From Bradyrhizobium sp. Ce-3 (GTDB lineage Bacteria; Pseudomonadota; Alphaproteobacteria; Rhizobiales; Xanthobacteraceae), in the NCBI RefSeq assembly GCF_022835695.1, contig NZ_BQUV01000002.1, positions 248,001 through 312,000 of the forward strand: a stretch of DNA of 64,000 bases, given 5' to 3'. The translations under genes and the position numbers were made by a program. This document shows, in pieces, positions 30,479 through 39,099 of this stretch. Under the pieces are notes generated by a model that made no database searches, was not told where the DNA came from, and saw only the letters and a list, made by a program, of their open reading frames with translations. Every line of letters begins with the position of its first letter. Positions within the stretch are counted from its first letter, which is position 1.

Positions 30479-31452
30479 CTGCGATACGTTCGGTAGTGCT
30501 CGGCTGCGGCTCATATTTGCCGGAGCGGGTTTTGACCAATGCCGAACTGGCCAGCCGGATCGACACGTCGGACGACTGGATCGTGCAGCGCACCGGCATC
30601 AGCGAGCGCCACATCGCGGCCGATGACGAGTTCACCTCGCATCTCGCGATCAACGCGGCGCGCGCTGCGCTTGCCGACGCCAACATCGACGCCCAGTCGA
30701 TCGACCTGATCGTGCTGGCGACCTCGACGCCCGACAACACCTTTCCGGCGACCGCGGTCGCGGTCCAGCACGGGCTCGGCATCAACCATGGCGTCGCCTT
30801 CGACCTGCAGGCGGTGTGTTCCGGCTTCGTCTTTGCGCTGACCACGGCCGACAATTTCCTGCGCGCCGGCCATCACAAGCGGGCGCTGGTGATCGGCGCC
30901 GAAACCTTCTCGCGCATCCTCGACTGGAGCGACCGCGGCACCTGCGTGCTGTTCGGCGACGGCGCCGGCGCGGTCGTGCTCGAGGCGCAGCAGCAGTCCG
31001 GTACGATCGACGATCGCGGCGTGCTGACGACGCATCTGCGCTCCGACGGGCGCCACAAATCGAAGCTGTTCGTCGATGGCGGTCCGGGCTCGACCAAGAC
31101 GGTCGGCCATCTCCGGATGGAGGGCCGCGAGGTGTTCAAGCACGCCGTCGGCATGATCACCGACGTGATCGTCGATGCGTTCAACGCCACCGGCTTCACC
31201 GCCGAGGACATCAACTGGTTCATTCCGCACCAGGCCAACAAGCGAATCATCGATGCGTCGGCGCACAAGCTTCATATTGCGCCGCAGAAGGTGGTCTTGA
31301 CGGTCGACAAGCACGGCAACACGTCGGCGGCCTCGATCCCGCTGGCGCTGACGGTCGCCGTGAGGGACGGACGCGTCAAGAAGGGCGATCTGGTGCTGTT
31401 CGAGGCGATGGGCGGCGGCTTCACCTGGGGCTCCGCGCTCGTGCGCTGGTAG
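30475..31452 (+). CDS. fabH: Beta-ketoacyl-ACP synthase III FabH
   Basis: 325 residues from GTG 30475, with AGGAGG nine bases upstream. The catalytic triad is Cys115 ([12 protein letters not shown]), His252 ([10 protein letters not shown]) and Asn282 ([12 protein letters not shown]). FabH starts fatty acid synthesis by condensing acetyl-CoA with malonyl-ACP. Length and motifs are complete. ihfA follows after 130 bases. Confidence 0.98.
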   Translation: MTAIRSVVLGCGSYLPERVLTNAELASRIDTSDDWIVQRTGISERHIAADDEFTSHLAINAARAALADANIDAQSIDLIVLATSTPDNTFPATAVAVQHGLGINHGVAFDLQAVCSGFVFALTTADNFLRAGHHKRALVIGAETFSRILDWSDRGTCVLFGDGAGAVVLEAQQQSGTIDDRGVLTTHLRSDGRHKSKLFVDGGPGSTKTVGHLRMEGREVFKHAVGMITDVIVDAFNATGFTAEDINWFIPHQANKRIIDASAHKLHIAPQKVVLTVDKHGNTSAASIPLALTVAVRDGRVKKGDLVLFEAMGGGFTWGSALVRW

Positions 31453-31582
31453 CGCATCGCCAAACAGTGCCGACAGGTTGCCGGTATCTTTCCTGAACCC
31501 GGATGCTTGTCGCTGTTGACCATTGCGCGCTAAGCTTTTAATTTCAGTCAAGAAATTGTTCGCCGAGAGTGCGGGGCAGGCG

Positions 31583-31918
31583 ATGACGACGGGAACCGGA
31601 AAAACAGTGACGCGTGTCGATTTGTGTGAGGCGGTCTACCAAAAGGTGGGTCTGTCGCGCACGGAATCGTCGGCGTTTGTCGAGTTGGTGCTGAAGGAGA
31701 TCACCGATTGCCTGGAAAAGGGCGAGACGGTGAAGCTGTCCTCCTTCGGCTCCTTCATGGTGCGCAAGAAGGGCCAGCGTATCGGCCGTAATCCGAAGAC
31801 CGGCACCGAGGTGCCGATCTCGCCGCGGCGTGTGATGGTGTTCAAGCCGTCGGCGATCCTGAAGCAGCGGATCAATGGCCATGTCGTCACCAACGGCGAC
31901 GGCAGCAAGGCCGACTAG
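31583..31918 (+). CDS. ihfA: Integration host factor alpha subunit
   Basis: 111 residues from ATG 31583. HU/IHF fold: [40 protein letters not shown], then the DNA-intercalating arm [20 protein letters not shown] and [13 protein letters not shown] bends DNA as a heterodimer with IhfB. A family B repeat overlaps the last base of the gene, and a MerR-type gene follows, as in most relatives. Confidence 0.96.
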   Translation: MTTGTGKTVTRVDLCEAVYQKVGLSRTESSAFVELVLKEITDCLEKGETVKLSSFGSFMVRKKGQRIGRNPKTGTEVPISPRRVMVFKPSAILKQRINGHVVTNGDGSKAD

Positions 31919-31967
31919 CGCGTTTTCAAGCGAAGTGGGTGCCGGTTCGCGTGAAGAAGACGCGTCA
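31917..31967. repeat. Palindromic repeat, family B copy 3
   Basis: AGCGCGTTTTCAAGCGAAGT, GGGTGCCGGTTCGCGTGAAG, AAGACGCGTC, between ihfA and the MerR-type gene. The orientation is opposite to copies 1 and 2. Confidence 0.85.
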
Positions 31968-32043
31968 AACCAGAATCCGGAGCCCGTTCCGATTCAATCG
32001 GAATCGAACGGGCTCCAGGCATTGAAGCCAGAGGAGCGGGCAT

Positions 32044-32640
32044 TTGGACAAGGCGCCGGATGCGTTCCGTACCATCAGTGAAGTCGCGGACGAGCTCGAT
32101 ATTCCCCAGCACGTGCTGAGATTCTGGGAAACCCGCTTCGCGCAGATCAAGCCGATGAAGCGCAGCGGCGGCCGCCGCTACTATCGCCCCGACGATGTCG
32201 ACCTGCTGAAGGGCATCCGCCGGCTGCTCTATGGCGAGGGCTACACCATCCGCGGCGTGCAGCGGATCCTGAAAGAGCATGGCATCAAGTCGGTGCAGGG
32301 CATCGCCGACCAGACCGCCGCCGTCTCGTTCGGCGCGGTCGAGGAGGCGGTCGGCAACAGCATGGCCGAGCCTGACGACCTCGATGGCAATGACGGCCTC
32401 GATTTCGACGGCGAGGAGGGCGACGGCGACGAGCAGGGCATCGATTACCGATTCGTCGATCCCGACGAGGACCCGATCCTGTCGACCTACAAGAAGGCGC
32501 ACGCCCACCCGGGCAAGGCGTCTGCGGCGCCGCCGGTGCGGCCCTCCGTTCCGCCAGCGGATCGGGAGAAGCTCGAGCGCGCGCTGCAGGAGCTGGTCGC
32601 CTGCCGGCAGCTGATCGACGCGGCGATGAAGGACGGCTGA
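32044..32640 (+). CDS. MerR-family transcription regulator
   Basis: 198 residues from a TTG start that is supported by GAGGAG eight bases upstream. The winged helix spans about 8-75: [40 protein letters not shown] and [20 protein letters not shown]. The middle (about 105-150) is strongly acidic, and the C-terminus has a helix with [16 protein letters not shown]. No metal-binding cysteines typical of MerR itself. It stands after ihfA, a conserved position; target genes are unknown. Confidence 0.9.
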   Translation: MDKAPDAFRTISEVADELDIPQHVLRFWETRFAQIKPMKRSGGRRYYRPDDVDLLKGIRRLLYGEGYTIRGVQRILKEHGIKSVQGIADQTAAVSFGAVEEAVGNSMAEPDDLDGNDGLDFDGEEGDGDEQGIDYRFVDPDEDPILSTYKKAHAHPGKASAAPPVRPSVPPADREKLERALQELVACRQLIDAAMKDG

Positions 32641-32761
32641 GCCAAGGATAAGCCAAGAATAAGCCAAGGGGAGCTGCCGCGGGAACCGGGGCCCGGATTG
32701 CAGCCCTTAAAGGCCTGCGGCGCCTTGCGCGAACGCAGGATCGCAGCTAATGGAACGGCAT

Positions 32762-32839
32762 CGGAGCGTGGCGCAGCCCGGTTAGCGCACTAGTCTGGGA
32801 GACTAGGGGTCGGAGGTTCAAATCCTCTCGCTCCGACCA
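32762..32839 (+). tRNA. tRNA-Pro (GGG)
   Basis: Acceptor arms CGGAGCG and CGCTCCG, D arm GCGCAGCCCGGTTAGCGC, anticodon stem CTAGT/ACTAG with loop CTGGGAG (anticodon GGG), T arm GGAGGTTCAAATCCTCT, discriminator A and an encoded CCA (32837-32839). Reads CCC and CCU proline codons. A decayed RTX-type gene remnant lies 150 bases downstream. Confidence 0.97.
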
Positions 32840-32988
32840 TTTCCACCCCATGGATATCGGCGACGATGCGGGCAAGGCCGCTCGCGGACGTGTTGTGGGT
32901 GTCCGCCGGCCGGCCGTTCCTTGTGCCGCCCGTTCGAGCCGCCGGCATGGCTTAGGCCACTACCGCGCCGCGGGCTCATTCCGGCAAA

Positions 32989-33297
32989 TCAGCTAGCGAT
33001 GTTGAAATTCGCGGCCGTCAGCGTGGCCGCGGTGGCGCCGTTGAGCCAGACCGCGGTGTCGCCGTCAACCTGGACGACGAAGTAGGCGCCGCTTTGATAA
33101 GAGTGCGACAGCACATCAGCGAACGAGCTGAAGCCCGACCCATTGAGCTGCACGACATCGGTCGCGCCGTTCCAATCCTGAACCACCTGCACGCTGGGGA
33201 CGTCGTTGGAGACGAACGTATTGCTGTCGCCGCCGCCAAAATAATCCCAGGGTACCCGAGGTTGGTGGCTCCGCACCGATCTTTGCGGCGCGCTCAA
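32989..33297 (-). pseudogene. 3' remnant of an RTX/type I secreted protein gene
   Basis: 102 codons, of which about 85 look like protein: GGGDSNTFVSNDVPSVQVVQ, then TDVVQLNGSGFSSFADVLSH, GAYFVVQVDGDTAVWLNGAT and a final LTAANFNIAS. This is the C-terminal pattern of large calcium-binding or type I secreted proteins of Bradyrhizobium, with a nonapeptide-like GGGDSNTF and the closing strand before the secretion signal. The bulk of the gene is missing: 33241-33297 does not continue it, and the next gene begins at 33311. It is probably the tail left by a deletion or recombination near the tRNA gene. Confidence 0.55.
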
Positions 33298-33310
33298 AGC
33301 AATGTCGCGT

Positions 33311-33823
33311 TCAGGTCTCGGCCTCCATCGCGACGATCAGGCACGCCTTTTCGAGGCGGTTGGTGAGCATCGCAAGTTTGGCCGTGAACTCGGCGAGCTC
33401 GGGCTCGCTGAACTCCTCGAACACCGTTTTCTTGAACGCCTTGTGCTGCTCGGCAAGGCCGGCGAGATGCTTGCGGGTCTTGTCGGTCAGCGACAGCCGC
33501 ACCACCCGCGCGTCGGCCGGCGAGGGCGCGCGGCGCAGCAGTTCCTTCTGCTCAAGCAGCTTGGACTGCGTGGTCACGAACGACGGATCGACGTGCAGCA
33601 GCTTCGACACCACGTTGATCGGCACGCCGTCGTCCTTGTCGAGATCAGAGATCGCAATGAGAATCATCCATTGCGGACCGCTGACGCCAAGCGCCTTGCC
33701 CCAGAACTGGCGAACCCGTTCCAGATGCGAGTTGATGGACGAGATCTCGAGCGTGAACCGCTTGATGATGTCGAGATGTTCGATGGCGCGCTGGCGCGTC
33801 GTATCCTTCCTTGTCACTGACAC
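33311..33823 (-). CDS. MarR-family transcription regulator
   Basis: 170 residues from GTG 33823, which has AGAGG in place upstream. MarR pattern: LDIIKRFTLEISSINSHLER, LGVSGPQWMILIAISDLD, recognition helix NVVSKLLHVDPSFVTTQSKL and wing RAPSPADARVVRLSLTDKTR. These dimers usually repress nearby genes and respond to aromatic or other small ligands. The divergent neighbour is the porin gene, 454 bases away; a GTCATATGAC palindrome at 33947-33956 lies between them and is a possible site. Confidence 0.92.
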   Translation of the reverse strand: MSVTRKDTTRQRAIEHLDIIKRFTLEISSINSHLERVRQFWGKALGVSGPQWMILIAISDLDKDDGVPINVVSKLLHVDPSFVTTQSKLLEQKELLRRAPSPADARVVRLSLTDKTRKHLAGLAEQHKAFKKTVFEEFSEPELAEFTAKLAMLTNRLEKACLIVAMEAET

Positions 33824-34277
33824 AGCTTTCCTCTTCCCCAGGTGCCGACTCAGCTTTGCGCTGATTTATTTCTTGTTTCCCGCACCGCAGCGGTTTTTTC
33901 TCGTAAGCCGCCAACGAACGCAAGTGAACGTAAAGTAATTATAACGGTCATATGACAATTCGACGATTCGGGCTGTGACAAGTTTTCCCATGTGGGCAAA
34001 GGGCTTACAAGCAGCGTTGCCGGCGGGCCACAGTGTGGCCGCATTCGCATTCCTGACTTTATAAACTATTTTGATTGGCGAACTCGCCAATGCATATTGA
34101 ACCCCGGCGGTAGGGGAATCTCGATCGTCCCGTTGCGGTGATCGTTCAAGTCCGTCGCACACCACAGATTGATCTGAGGGTGCGGGGTTTGGGGAAAACG
34201 GTCTTGGACAATGCGGGAGGATCACGGGGCGCTCGCGGCCTCGGACTCTCCGCATATGAGCAACTTGGAGGTTTAAT
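33824..34277. other. Regulatory gap between MarR regulator and porin
   Basis: 454 bases without a gene, with AT-rich patches. Three perfect palindromes are present: GTCATATGAC (33947-33956), GGCCACAGTGTGGCC (34026-34040) and TTGGCGAACTCGCCAA (34075-34090). CTTTATAAACTATTTTG (from 34057) resembles a -10 region. The leader from there to the porin start is about 190 bases. Confidence 0.5.
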
Positions 34278-35813
34278 ATGAAATTGGCGAAGAGCCTTAT
34301 TCTGAGCTCGGCTGCTGCGCTGGTCGCGGTCGGCGGGGCACAGGCGGCCGATCTTCCCGTTAAGGCCAAAGCGGTCGAATACGTGAAGGTTTGCTCGCTC
34401 TATGGTCCGGGCTTCTACTACATCCCCGGCACCGACACCTGCATCAAGCTGGGCGGCTTTGTGCGTGCTGACGTCGTTGTTAACGGCAACAGCGTGTACG
34501 GCCCGAACGTCAACGGCGCCAGCGGTGCCAACAACCGCTTCACGAACGGCTACACCTGGCGTTCGCGTGAAGACCTGAACGTCGATACGCGCACCGCGAC
34601 CGAATACGGCGTGGTCCGCACCTACTTCGACGCGGTGTTCACCTGGACCTCGGACAGCTACACCGGCCAGGGCAACGGCTCGTCGGTCTACTCGGCGATT
34701 GGTACGTCTGCCGCTCCGAACAACGCTGGTTCGGGTAACGTCGCCAACGGTACCGTCGGCGTCTACTACGCCTTCATCCAGTTCGCCGGCTTCACCATGG
34801 GTAAGGCGGTCTCGCAGTTCGCCGCTCCCTGGAACGGCTATCCGGGCAACAACTACGACGGTCTCGTCGGTGGCGTGAGCACCACCAACGGTATCAACCA
34901 GTTCACCTACACCGCGCAGTTCGGCAATGGCGTGTCGCTGGCTCTGTCGGCGCAGGACCAGGTTGCCTACATGCAGGCTGGCGTGAACAATCTCGGCGTC
35001 GGTGGTGCTTACGGCTCGAGCGACTACGCCGGCACGATCGCGCCGGACTTCGTCGCTGCGCTGAAGGTTGACCAGGCTTGGGGTATCTTCCAGGCGTCGG
35101 TCGCTGCGCATGACAACCACGCTGCCTACTACGGCGGCACCGAGTTGACCGGTCATCCCGACGACAAGTGGGGTTGGGCTGGTGCACTGGCCCTGTCGAT
35201 CAAGAACATCCCGACCGGACCCGGCGACACCATCAACATCCAGGGCGTCTACACCGACGGTGCGACCCGCTACAACATCCAGGAACTGGCCAGCCAGTTC
35301 AGCTCGGTCGCCATCTACGGCGGCTCGAACCTGCCGGGCGTCTATCAGAGCGTTGGCTTCGGTACGGCACCCGACACGGTGTTCGGCCCCGGTGGTCAGC
35401 AGCAGTCGATCAAGACTTGGGGTATGCGCGGTGCGTACACCCACAACTGGGATCCCTACTGGAACACCGGTATCTACGGCGCCTACGCTGCTATCTCGTA
35501 TAACGACACGGCGAAGTCGCTCATCTGCGGCGTTGGTGGTGCCGGTGGTACGTTCCGTGCGGCCTTCGGTGGCGGCGCTGGCGTGACCAACTGCAACCCC
35601 GACTACAACATCGCGCAGATCGGCGTGATCACCCGTTGGACCCCGGTCAAGAACCTGACCTTCTCGGCCGACGTGACCTACGTCCATCTCGATCAGAAGT
35701 ATGCCGGCACGATCACCACCTCGTCGGCTGGTATCGGCAAGCCGACCGCGACCTACGAGCTGAAGGATCAGGACACTGTCCAGATGCTCTTCCGCGCTCA
35801 GCGCAACTGGTAA
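34278..35813 (+). CDS. Porin_2-family outer membrane porin (Omp2b type)
   Basis: 511 residues with GGAGG eight bases before ATG. A signal peptide (about 1-23, ending GGAQA) is followed by ADLPVKAKAVEYVKVCSLYG, GFYYIPGTDTCIKLGGFVRA, the constant start of rhizobial porins with two cysteines. Repeated beta strands rich in Y, G and N follow and the chain ends in an aromatic Trp. Porins of this kind form trimeric channels in the outer membrane and are highly expressed; the strong ribosome site and terminator fit that. Codon use is noticeably restricted (many GGC, AAC, TAC), as in highly expressed genes. Confidence 0.95.
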   Translation: MKLAKSLILSSAAALVAVGGAQAADLPVKAKAVEYVKVCSLYGPGFYYIPGTDTCIKLGGFVRADVVVNGNSVYGPNVNGASGANNRFTNGYTWRSREDLNVDTRTATEYGVVRTYFDAVFTWTSDSYTGQGNGSSVYSAIGTSAAPNNAGSGNVANGTVGVYYAFIQFAGFTMGKAVSQFAAPWNGYPGNNYDGLVGGVSTTNGINQFTYTAQFGNGVSLALSAQDQVAYMQAGVNNLGVGGAYGSSDYAGTIAPDFVAALKVDQAWGIFQASVAAHDNHAAYYGGTELTGHPDDKWGWAGALALSIKNIPTGPGDTINIQGVYTDGATRYNIQELASQFSSVAIYGGSNLPGVYQSVGFGTAPDTVFGPGGQQQSIKTWGMRGAYTHNWDPYWNTGIYGAYAAISYNDTAKSLICGVGGAGGTFRAAFGGGAGVTNCNPDYNIAQIGVITRWTPVKNLTFSADVTYVHLDQKYAGTITTSSAGIGKPTATYELKDQDTVQMLFRAQRNW

Positions 35814-35842
35814 TACCGGTTGATCTGATCACGATCTGACAG

Positions 35843-35873
35843 AACCCCGGCAGGCAACTGCCGGGGTTTTTAT
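35843..35873 (+). terminator. Rho-independent terminator of the porin gene
   Basis: AACCCCGGCAG and CTGCCGGGGTT are perfect arms with loop GCAA, followed by TTTATTTT, 29 bases after the stop codon. Confidence 0.92.
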
Positions 35874-35915
35874 TTTGGGAATTATCGGCCGCGGAAGAGG
35901 CGTGCGGTCTTGAGT

Positions 35916-35950
35916 GAATTGGATACCGGTTCGCGACGGAAGCGCGTCAG
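35916..35950. repeat. Decayed family B repeat
   Basis: GAATTGGATACCGGTTCGCG followed by AAGCGCGTCAG resembles half of the family B palindrome; the other half is not recognisable. Confidence 0.5.
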
Positions 35951-36061
35951 ACAGGGGCTCGGAGAGACTCCAGCTGCGTCATTTCGGTCCACGCGAAGTG
36001 CGAAGACGAGCCATGCGATTCATTAGCCTGCAAACTTATTTACTTACCTGATCTACTAAAC

Positions 36062-36151
36062 TATATACGGGCCAGCCAACACATTGAATGATGGCTCTTA
36101 GCTTGCTGCTAAGCCTCCCAAACCTCCGGCAATGCCCTGCCGGAGGTTTTT
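36062..36151 (+). ncRNA. Candidate small RNA with its own terminator
   Basis: An orphan Rho-independent terminator (AACCTCCGGCA and TGCCGGAGGTT arms, 36121-36148, followed by T's) has no coding gene before it: the porin terminator lies 250 bases upstream. In front of it are a hairpin CTTAGCTTGCTGCTAAG (36097-36113), single-stranded CCTCCCAAACC that could pair with Shine-Dalgarno sequences, and a TATATA box at 36062-36067 in an AT-rich patch. A transcript of about 80 bases starting near 36070 would have the layout of alphaproteobacterial trans-acting sRNAs. Whether it is expressed is not shown. Confidence 0.5.
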
Positions 36152-36272
36152 GATTCAAGGCATGGAGCGGCGTCGGCGATCGCGACGCGCGCGGCCGTCG
36201 CGACCAGGGTTCTCGCCGATTCGACGCCGTCAAGATTTGACGGAATCGATCCGCAGTGCATTCTCGTGATTC

Positions 36273-36485
36273 ATGGGACGCTTCAAGAACAGCCGCCTGG
36301 CTCGGATGAGCAGCGGCCATTATTGCTTGATACGGGATCTCGGGCTGGTGAAGGGCGGCAAGGGATTGCGGCACCATGAGGTGGTTGTCGACTTCTCGTG
36401 GCGCGGTCTGCTCAAGCTGGCCCTGAGTGTCGCCACCGGCGTCCTGCGGCGGCGCGCACCCGTGCGCATCGAGACCGCCGAGTAG
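36273..36485 (+). CDS. Small protein of unknown function, 70 residues
   Basis: Not recognised. The product is basic (many Arg and Lys), starting MGRFKNSRLARMSSGHYCLI, with a weakly hydrophobic stretch WRGLLKLALSVATGVL near the C-terminus. There is no clear ribosome site before ATG 36273. The composition is more protein-like than in the other frames of this stretch, but it could be the remnant of a longer gene. It stands alone downstream of the candidate sRNA. Confidence 0.4.
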   Translation: MGRFKNSRLARMSSGHYCLIRDLGLVKGGKGLRHHEVVVDFSWRGLLKLALSVATGVLRRRAPVRIETAE

Positions 36486-36613
36486 CTGGCTGCCGCGCTG
36501 GCGGCCTGCGACACAGCATTCAGCCTTGCCAACCTGCGAGCTGGAAGTTCGGCGCGACATCGCCAGTGTTGACCGCGATCATCGTGCGATCGTTCGTTCG
36601 TCGCCGTCGCCGA

Positions 36614-36751
36614 TCAGCGTGACTCGTCCGCACCGCCGCCATCGCGCGGCTTCGGCAACGCGCCCTCGGCAGTGCTGGCCGCAGCCGAAATTCCCACCGC
36701 GATCGCCATCAGCGCTGTCGCGACCCATCTGTTCAGGATCTTCACGATCAT
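36614..36751 (-). CDS. Possible small exported peptide, 45 residues
   Basis: A short ORF in a stretch with no other gene. The translation begins MIVKILNRWVATALMAIAVG, a good signal peptide or membrane anchor, with ISAAAS as a possible cleavage region, then a short polar tail rich in Gly, Asp and Arg. GGAG lies only three bases before ATG, which is short. No family is recognised. The remaining parts of 36486-36982 show nothing else I can support. Confidence 0.35.
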   Translation of the reverse strand: MIVKILNRWVATALMAIAVGISAAASTAEGALPKPRDGGGADESR

Positions 36752-36982
36752 CGTCTCCGATTGCTGCTGTCGGATTGTTCGTCGCGCGGAATGATTCCGT
36801 TACATCCCGGTGGCCTCGATCTGCTGTCGGCAGCTCACTTGCGCGTGAGGGGCGCGCGCCGTTGCTGGGCGATAATTCGGTGATGTACAGTGGCGCAGCC
36901 AAGCGGTTGGGATTGCGATCCGCGCTCCAGCCAAAACGAACAAGAAGCAGGGCAAGAAAAGACAGGAAGGAACGGATCTCAC

Positions 36983-37945
36983 ATGAAGGATTTCGCCGGA
37001 AAGATTGCCGTCATCACCGGTGGCGGCACGGGGATGGGGCGCGAGCTGGCACGGCAACTCGTTGCCGAGGGATGCAATGTCGCGATGTGCGACGTGTCGG
37101 CCGAGGCGATGGCCGAGACCAAGCGGCTCTGCGAGGTCGAGAAGTTGCCGCAAGGCCTGCGCATCACCACGCACGTTGCCGACGTCTCGATCGAAGATCA
37201 CTACAAGCGCTTCCGCGACGAGCTGATTGAGCAGCAGGCCACCGACAAGATCCATCTGCTGTTCAACAATGCCGGCATCGGCGGTGGCGGCAGCCTGTTC
37301 AGCAACACGCGCGAGCAGTGGGAGCGCACCTTCAACATCTGCTGGGGCGGCGTCTATCTCGGCGTCCGCACCTTTCTGCCGCTGCTGGTGAAGGCCGACG
37401 AGGCGCACATCGTCAACACCTCGAGCGTCAACGGCTTCTGGGCCTCGGTCGGCATGGGCGTCTCGCACACCGCCTACAGCGCCGCGAAATTCGCCGTGAA
37501 GGGATTCACCGAGGCGATGATCAACGATCTGCGGCTCAACGCGCCGCATGTGAAATGCTCGGTGGTGATGCCCGGCCACATCGGCACCTCGATCGTGTCG
37601 AACTCGCGCAAGGTGCAGAACGGCTCCGACCAGCTCAATGCCGACGAGCTCAAGCAGGCCCGCCAGCGCTTGCAGGGCCAGGGCATCGATGTCGCCAAGA
37701 TGGCGGATGCCGACATCCAGCAGCTCGCGCTCGATCGGGCCCGCATCTTCCATGATGAAGCCCCGACCTCGGCCGCGGCCGCCGCCAAGATCATCCTCGA
37801 CGGCGTCAAGGCGGAGCGCTGGCGCATCCTGGTCGGTGACGATGCGCATCTGCTCGACGAGCGCGTGCGCAACACCCCGGAACGGGCCTACACGCCGGAG
37901 TTCTATCAGGACCTCGTGTCGGCGACCGGCTGGAAGGTCGGCTGA
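36983..37945 (+). CDS. Short-chain dehydrogenase/reductase
   Basis: 320 residues from ATG 36983. Rossmann start GKIAVITGGGTGMGRELARQ (TGxxxGxG), LLFNNAGIGGGG (NNAG motif), the catalytic Ser in VNTSSVNGFWA and YSAAK with Tyr and Lys at about 160-164. An NAD(P)-dependent alcohol dehydrogenase or ketoreductase with an extended C-terminus (about 60 residues beyond the core). Substrate unknown. It stands alone, followed by a decayed repeat. Confidence 0.92.
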   Translation: MKDFAGKIAVITGGGTGMGRELARQLVAEGCNVAMCDVSAEAMAETKRLCEVEKLPQGLRITTHVADVSIEDHYKRFRDELIEQQATDKIHLLFNNAGIGGGGSLFSNTREQWERTFNICWGGVYLGVRTFLPLLVKADEAHIVNTSSVNGFWASVGMGVSHTAYSAAKFAVKGFTEAMINDLRLNAPHVKCSVVMPGHIGTSIVSNSRKVQNGSDQLNADELKQARQRLQGQGIDVAKMADADIQQLALDRARIFHDEAPTSAAAAAKIILDGVKAERWRILVGDDAHLLDERVRNTPERAYTPEFYQDLVSATGWKVG

Positions 37946-37956
37946 CCAGCGCATCC

Positions 37957-38126
37957 CAAGGTCCGTCACCCTGAGGTGGCCGCTTCTTCAGCGGCCCTCG
38001 AAGGGGCGACGGCCCGACTGTGGGTGCCGTTCATCCTTGAGGCTCGCCCAGCGGCGCACAATTGCGCCGCAAGGCTCGCACCACCAGCGACAAAGGCAAG
38101 GCCTTTGCGCGGGGATGACGGGATAA
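37957..38126. repeat. Decayed intergenic repeat
   Basis: GGTCCGTCACCCTGAGGTGG, GCGGCCCTCGAAGGG, CATCCTTGAGGCTCGCC, GCGGCGCACAATTGCGCCGC palindrome and a final GGATGACGGGAT. It has the look of the long Bradyrhizobium repeat that begins CACCCTGAGG and ends GGATGACGG, with a GC palindrome inside. Both ends are recognisable; no gene is present. Confidence 0.55.
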
Positions 38127-38147
38127 GCACTTCTGTCTTGCGATCAA

Positions 38148-38615
38148 CTACCCGCGCATCGCGCGCTGGCGTGACCCCGCCTGATAGGCGAGGCGGTAAT
38201 GCCCTGAGCAATAGGGCATGCCGCCGAGCGGCGTGTTGCCGCAGAAGCAGAAATCATCGGCGCCCGGCGTGCTGATCGGCCAGCGGCAGCGCTGCTCGCT
38301 GAGCTCGAACAGCGAGCAATTGTTGGCGCTGACGATCGCCGCCTCGTCGGGTTTCTGTTCGTAGACGGCCTGGAGCAATCGGAGCTGCTGCTTCGCGGTC
38401 GCCCGTTGCGCGGCGTGCGCGGCTGATTTCTTGCGCCGGGCGCGACGTTCGTCCGGCGTCGTGCGCGTAAGGTTCAGCCGCGACAGCTTGCCGATCACCG
38501 CGTTGCGGCTGACGCCGATGTTGACGGCGATGTCGCGGCAGGAGAGGCCGGCCTCAAAGTAGATCTTGAGTTGGTCGACGCGCTCCGGCGTCCAGGTCGG
38601 TTCGATCTCAATCAT
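38148..38615 (-). CDS. gcrA: Cell cycle regulator GcrA
   Basis: 155 residues. The N-terminal HTH (about 8-52) reads WTPERVDQLKIYFEAGLSCR, DIAVNIGVSRNAVIGKLSRL, and the C-terminal part has CSLFELSEQRCRWPI with CFCGNTPLGGMPYCSGHYRLAYQ. GcrA binds sigma70 and methylated GANTC sites and turns on cell-cycle genes in alphaproteobacteria. Size and domain order fit well. Confidence 0.95.
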   Translation of the reverse strand: MIEIEPTWTPERVDQLKIYFEAGLSCRDIAVNIGVSRNAVIGKLSRLNLTRTTPDERRARRKKSAAHAAQRATAKQQLRLLQAVYEQKPDEAAIVSANNCSLFELSEQRCRWPISTPGADDFCFCGNTPLGGMPYCSGHYRLAYQAGSRQRAMRG

Positions 38616-38675
38616 CTGACGGTTCCACGTTCTGTGTTTAGAACCGCCGCGTCGACGCGCGCGCCCTTAGTTCTT

Positions 38676-38724
38676 GAGCATGATCTCTTCGGAAAATCGG
38701 TCTCCGCTTTTCCGGATCATGCTC
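38676..38724. repeat. Palindromic repeat, family A copy 2
   Basis: GAGCATGATCTCTTCGGAAA ... TTTTCCGGATCATGCTC, close to the copy at 4045-4092. It ends at the base before the stop codon of the small gene at 38725. Confidence 0.85.
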
Positions 38725-38925
38725 TCAGGGCGTGCGGCCGTTGTCGCGGATTGCAAGCAACCCGTCCTTGATGGCGAGCCGAATGCCTTCCTCGATCAAT
38801 GTCCGTGCGACGCCCGGGACGCTCGTACCGTGGGTGCCCTGTCGCACCAGCTTCTCGAGATAACCAATGGTCGAGAGTGCCAGTGTGACCGGGACGCGGT
38901 CGGTTTCGGCCTTTTCCGTAGCCAT
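38725..38925 (-). CDS. Small ribbon-helix-helix-like protein
   Basis: 66 residues. PVTLALSTIGYLEKLVRQGT followed by SVPGVARTLIEEGIRLAIKD has the strand-helix-helix rhythm of CopG/Arc-type DNA binders, with an acidic N-terminus. I do not recognise the family by name. No good ribosome site is visible, but the protein-like pattern and a start ATG just before an AT-rich promoter-like region (38926-38995) support it. Not part of a toxin-antitoxin pair as far as I can see: no toxin-like gene is adjacent. Confidence 0.65.
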   Translation of the reverse strand: MATEKAETDRVPVTLALSTIGYLEKLVRQGTHGTSVPGVARTLIEEGIRLAIKDGLLAIRDNGRTP

Positions 38926-39099
38926 GAGGAAATGCTTAACCTTGAACGCCTGTACTGAAAAGTATCTATTTAGACTCTATTTAGGATTGAGGCAGTTCGT
39001 CAAGCGGTGGTCGGCAAAAAGCAGACAGCCGCGCCCGAGCGCGCCGGAGAACCAGCTCCGGCGCGAGGCGCGTTCGAATTATTTCGACAGATGAAGGTG

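Noticed and set aside
36579-36902. 107-codon minus-strand frame
   Set aside because: Asp/Arg-rich without pattern; the overlapping 45-residue frame with a signal peptide is the more credible reading.
38725-38925. Antitoxin of a toxin-antitoxin pair
   Set aside because: The protein looks RHH-like but no toxin-like ORF is adjacent on either side.
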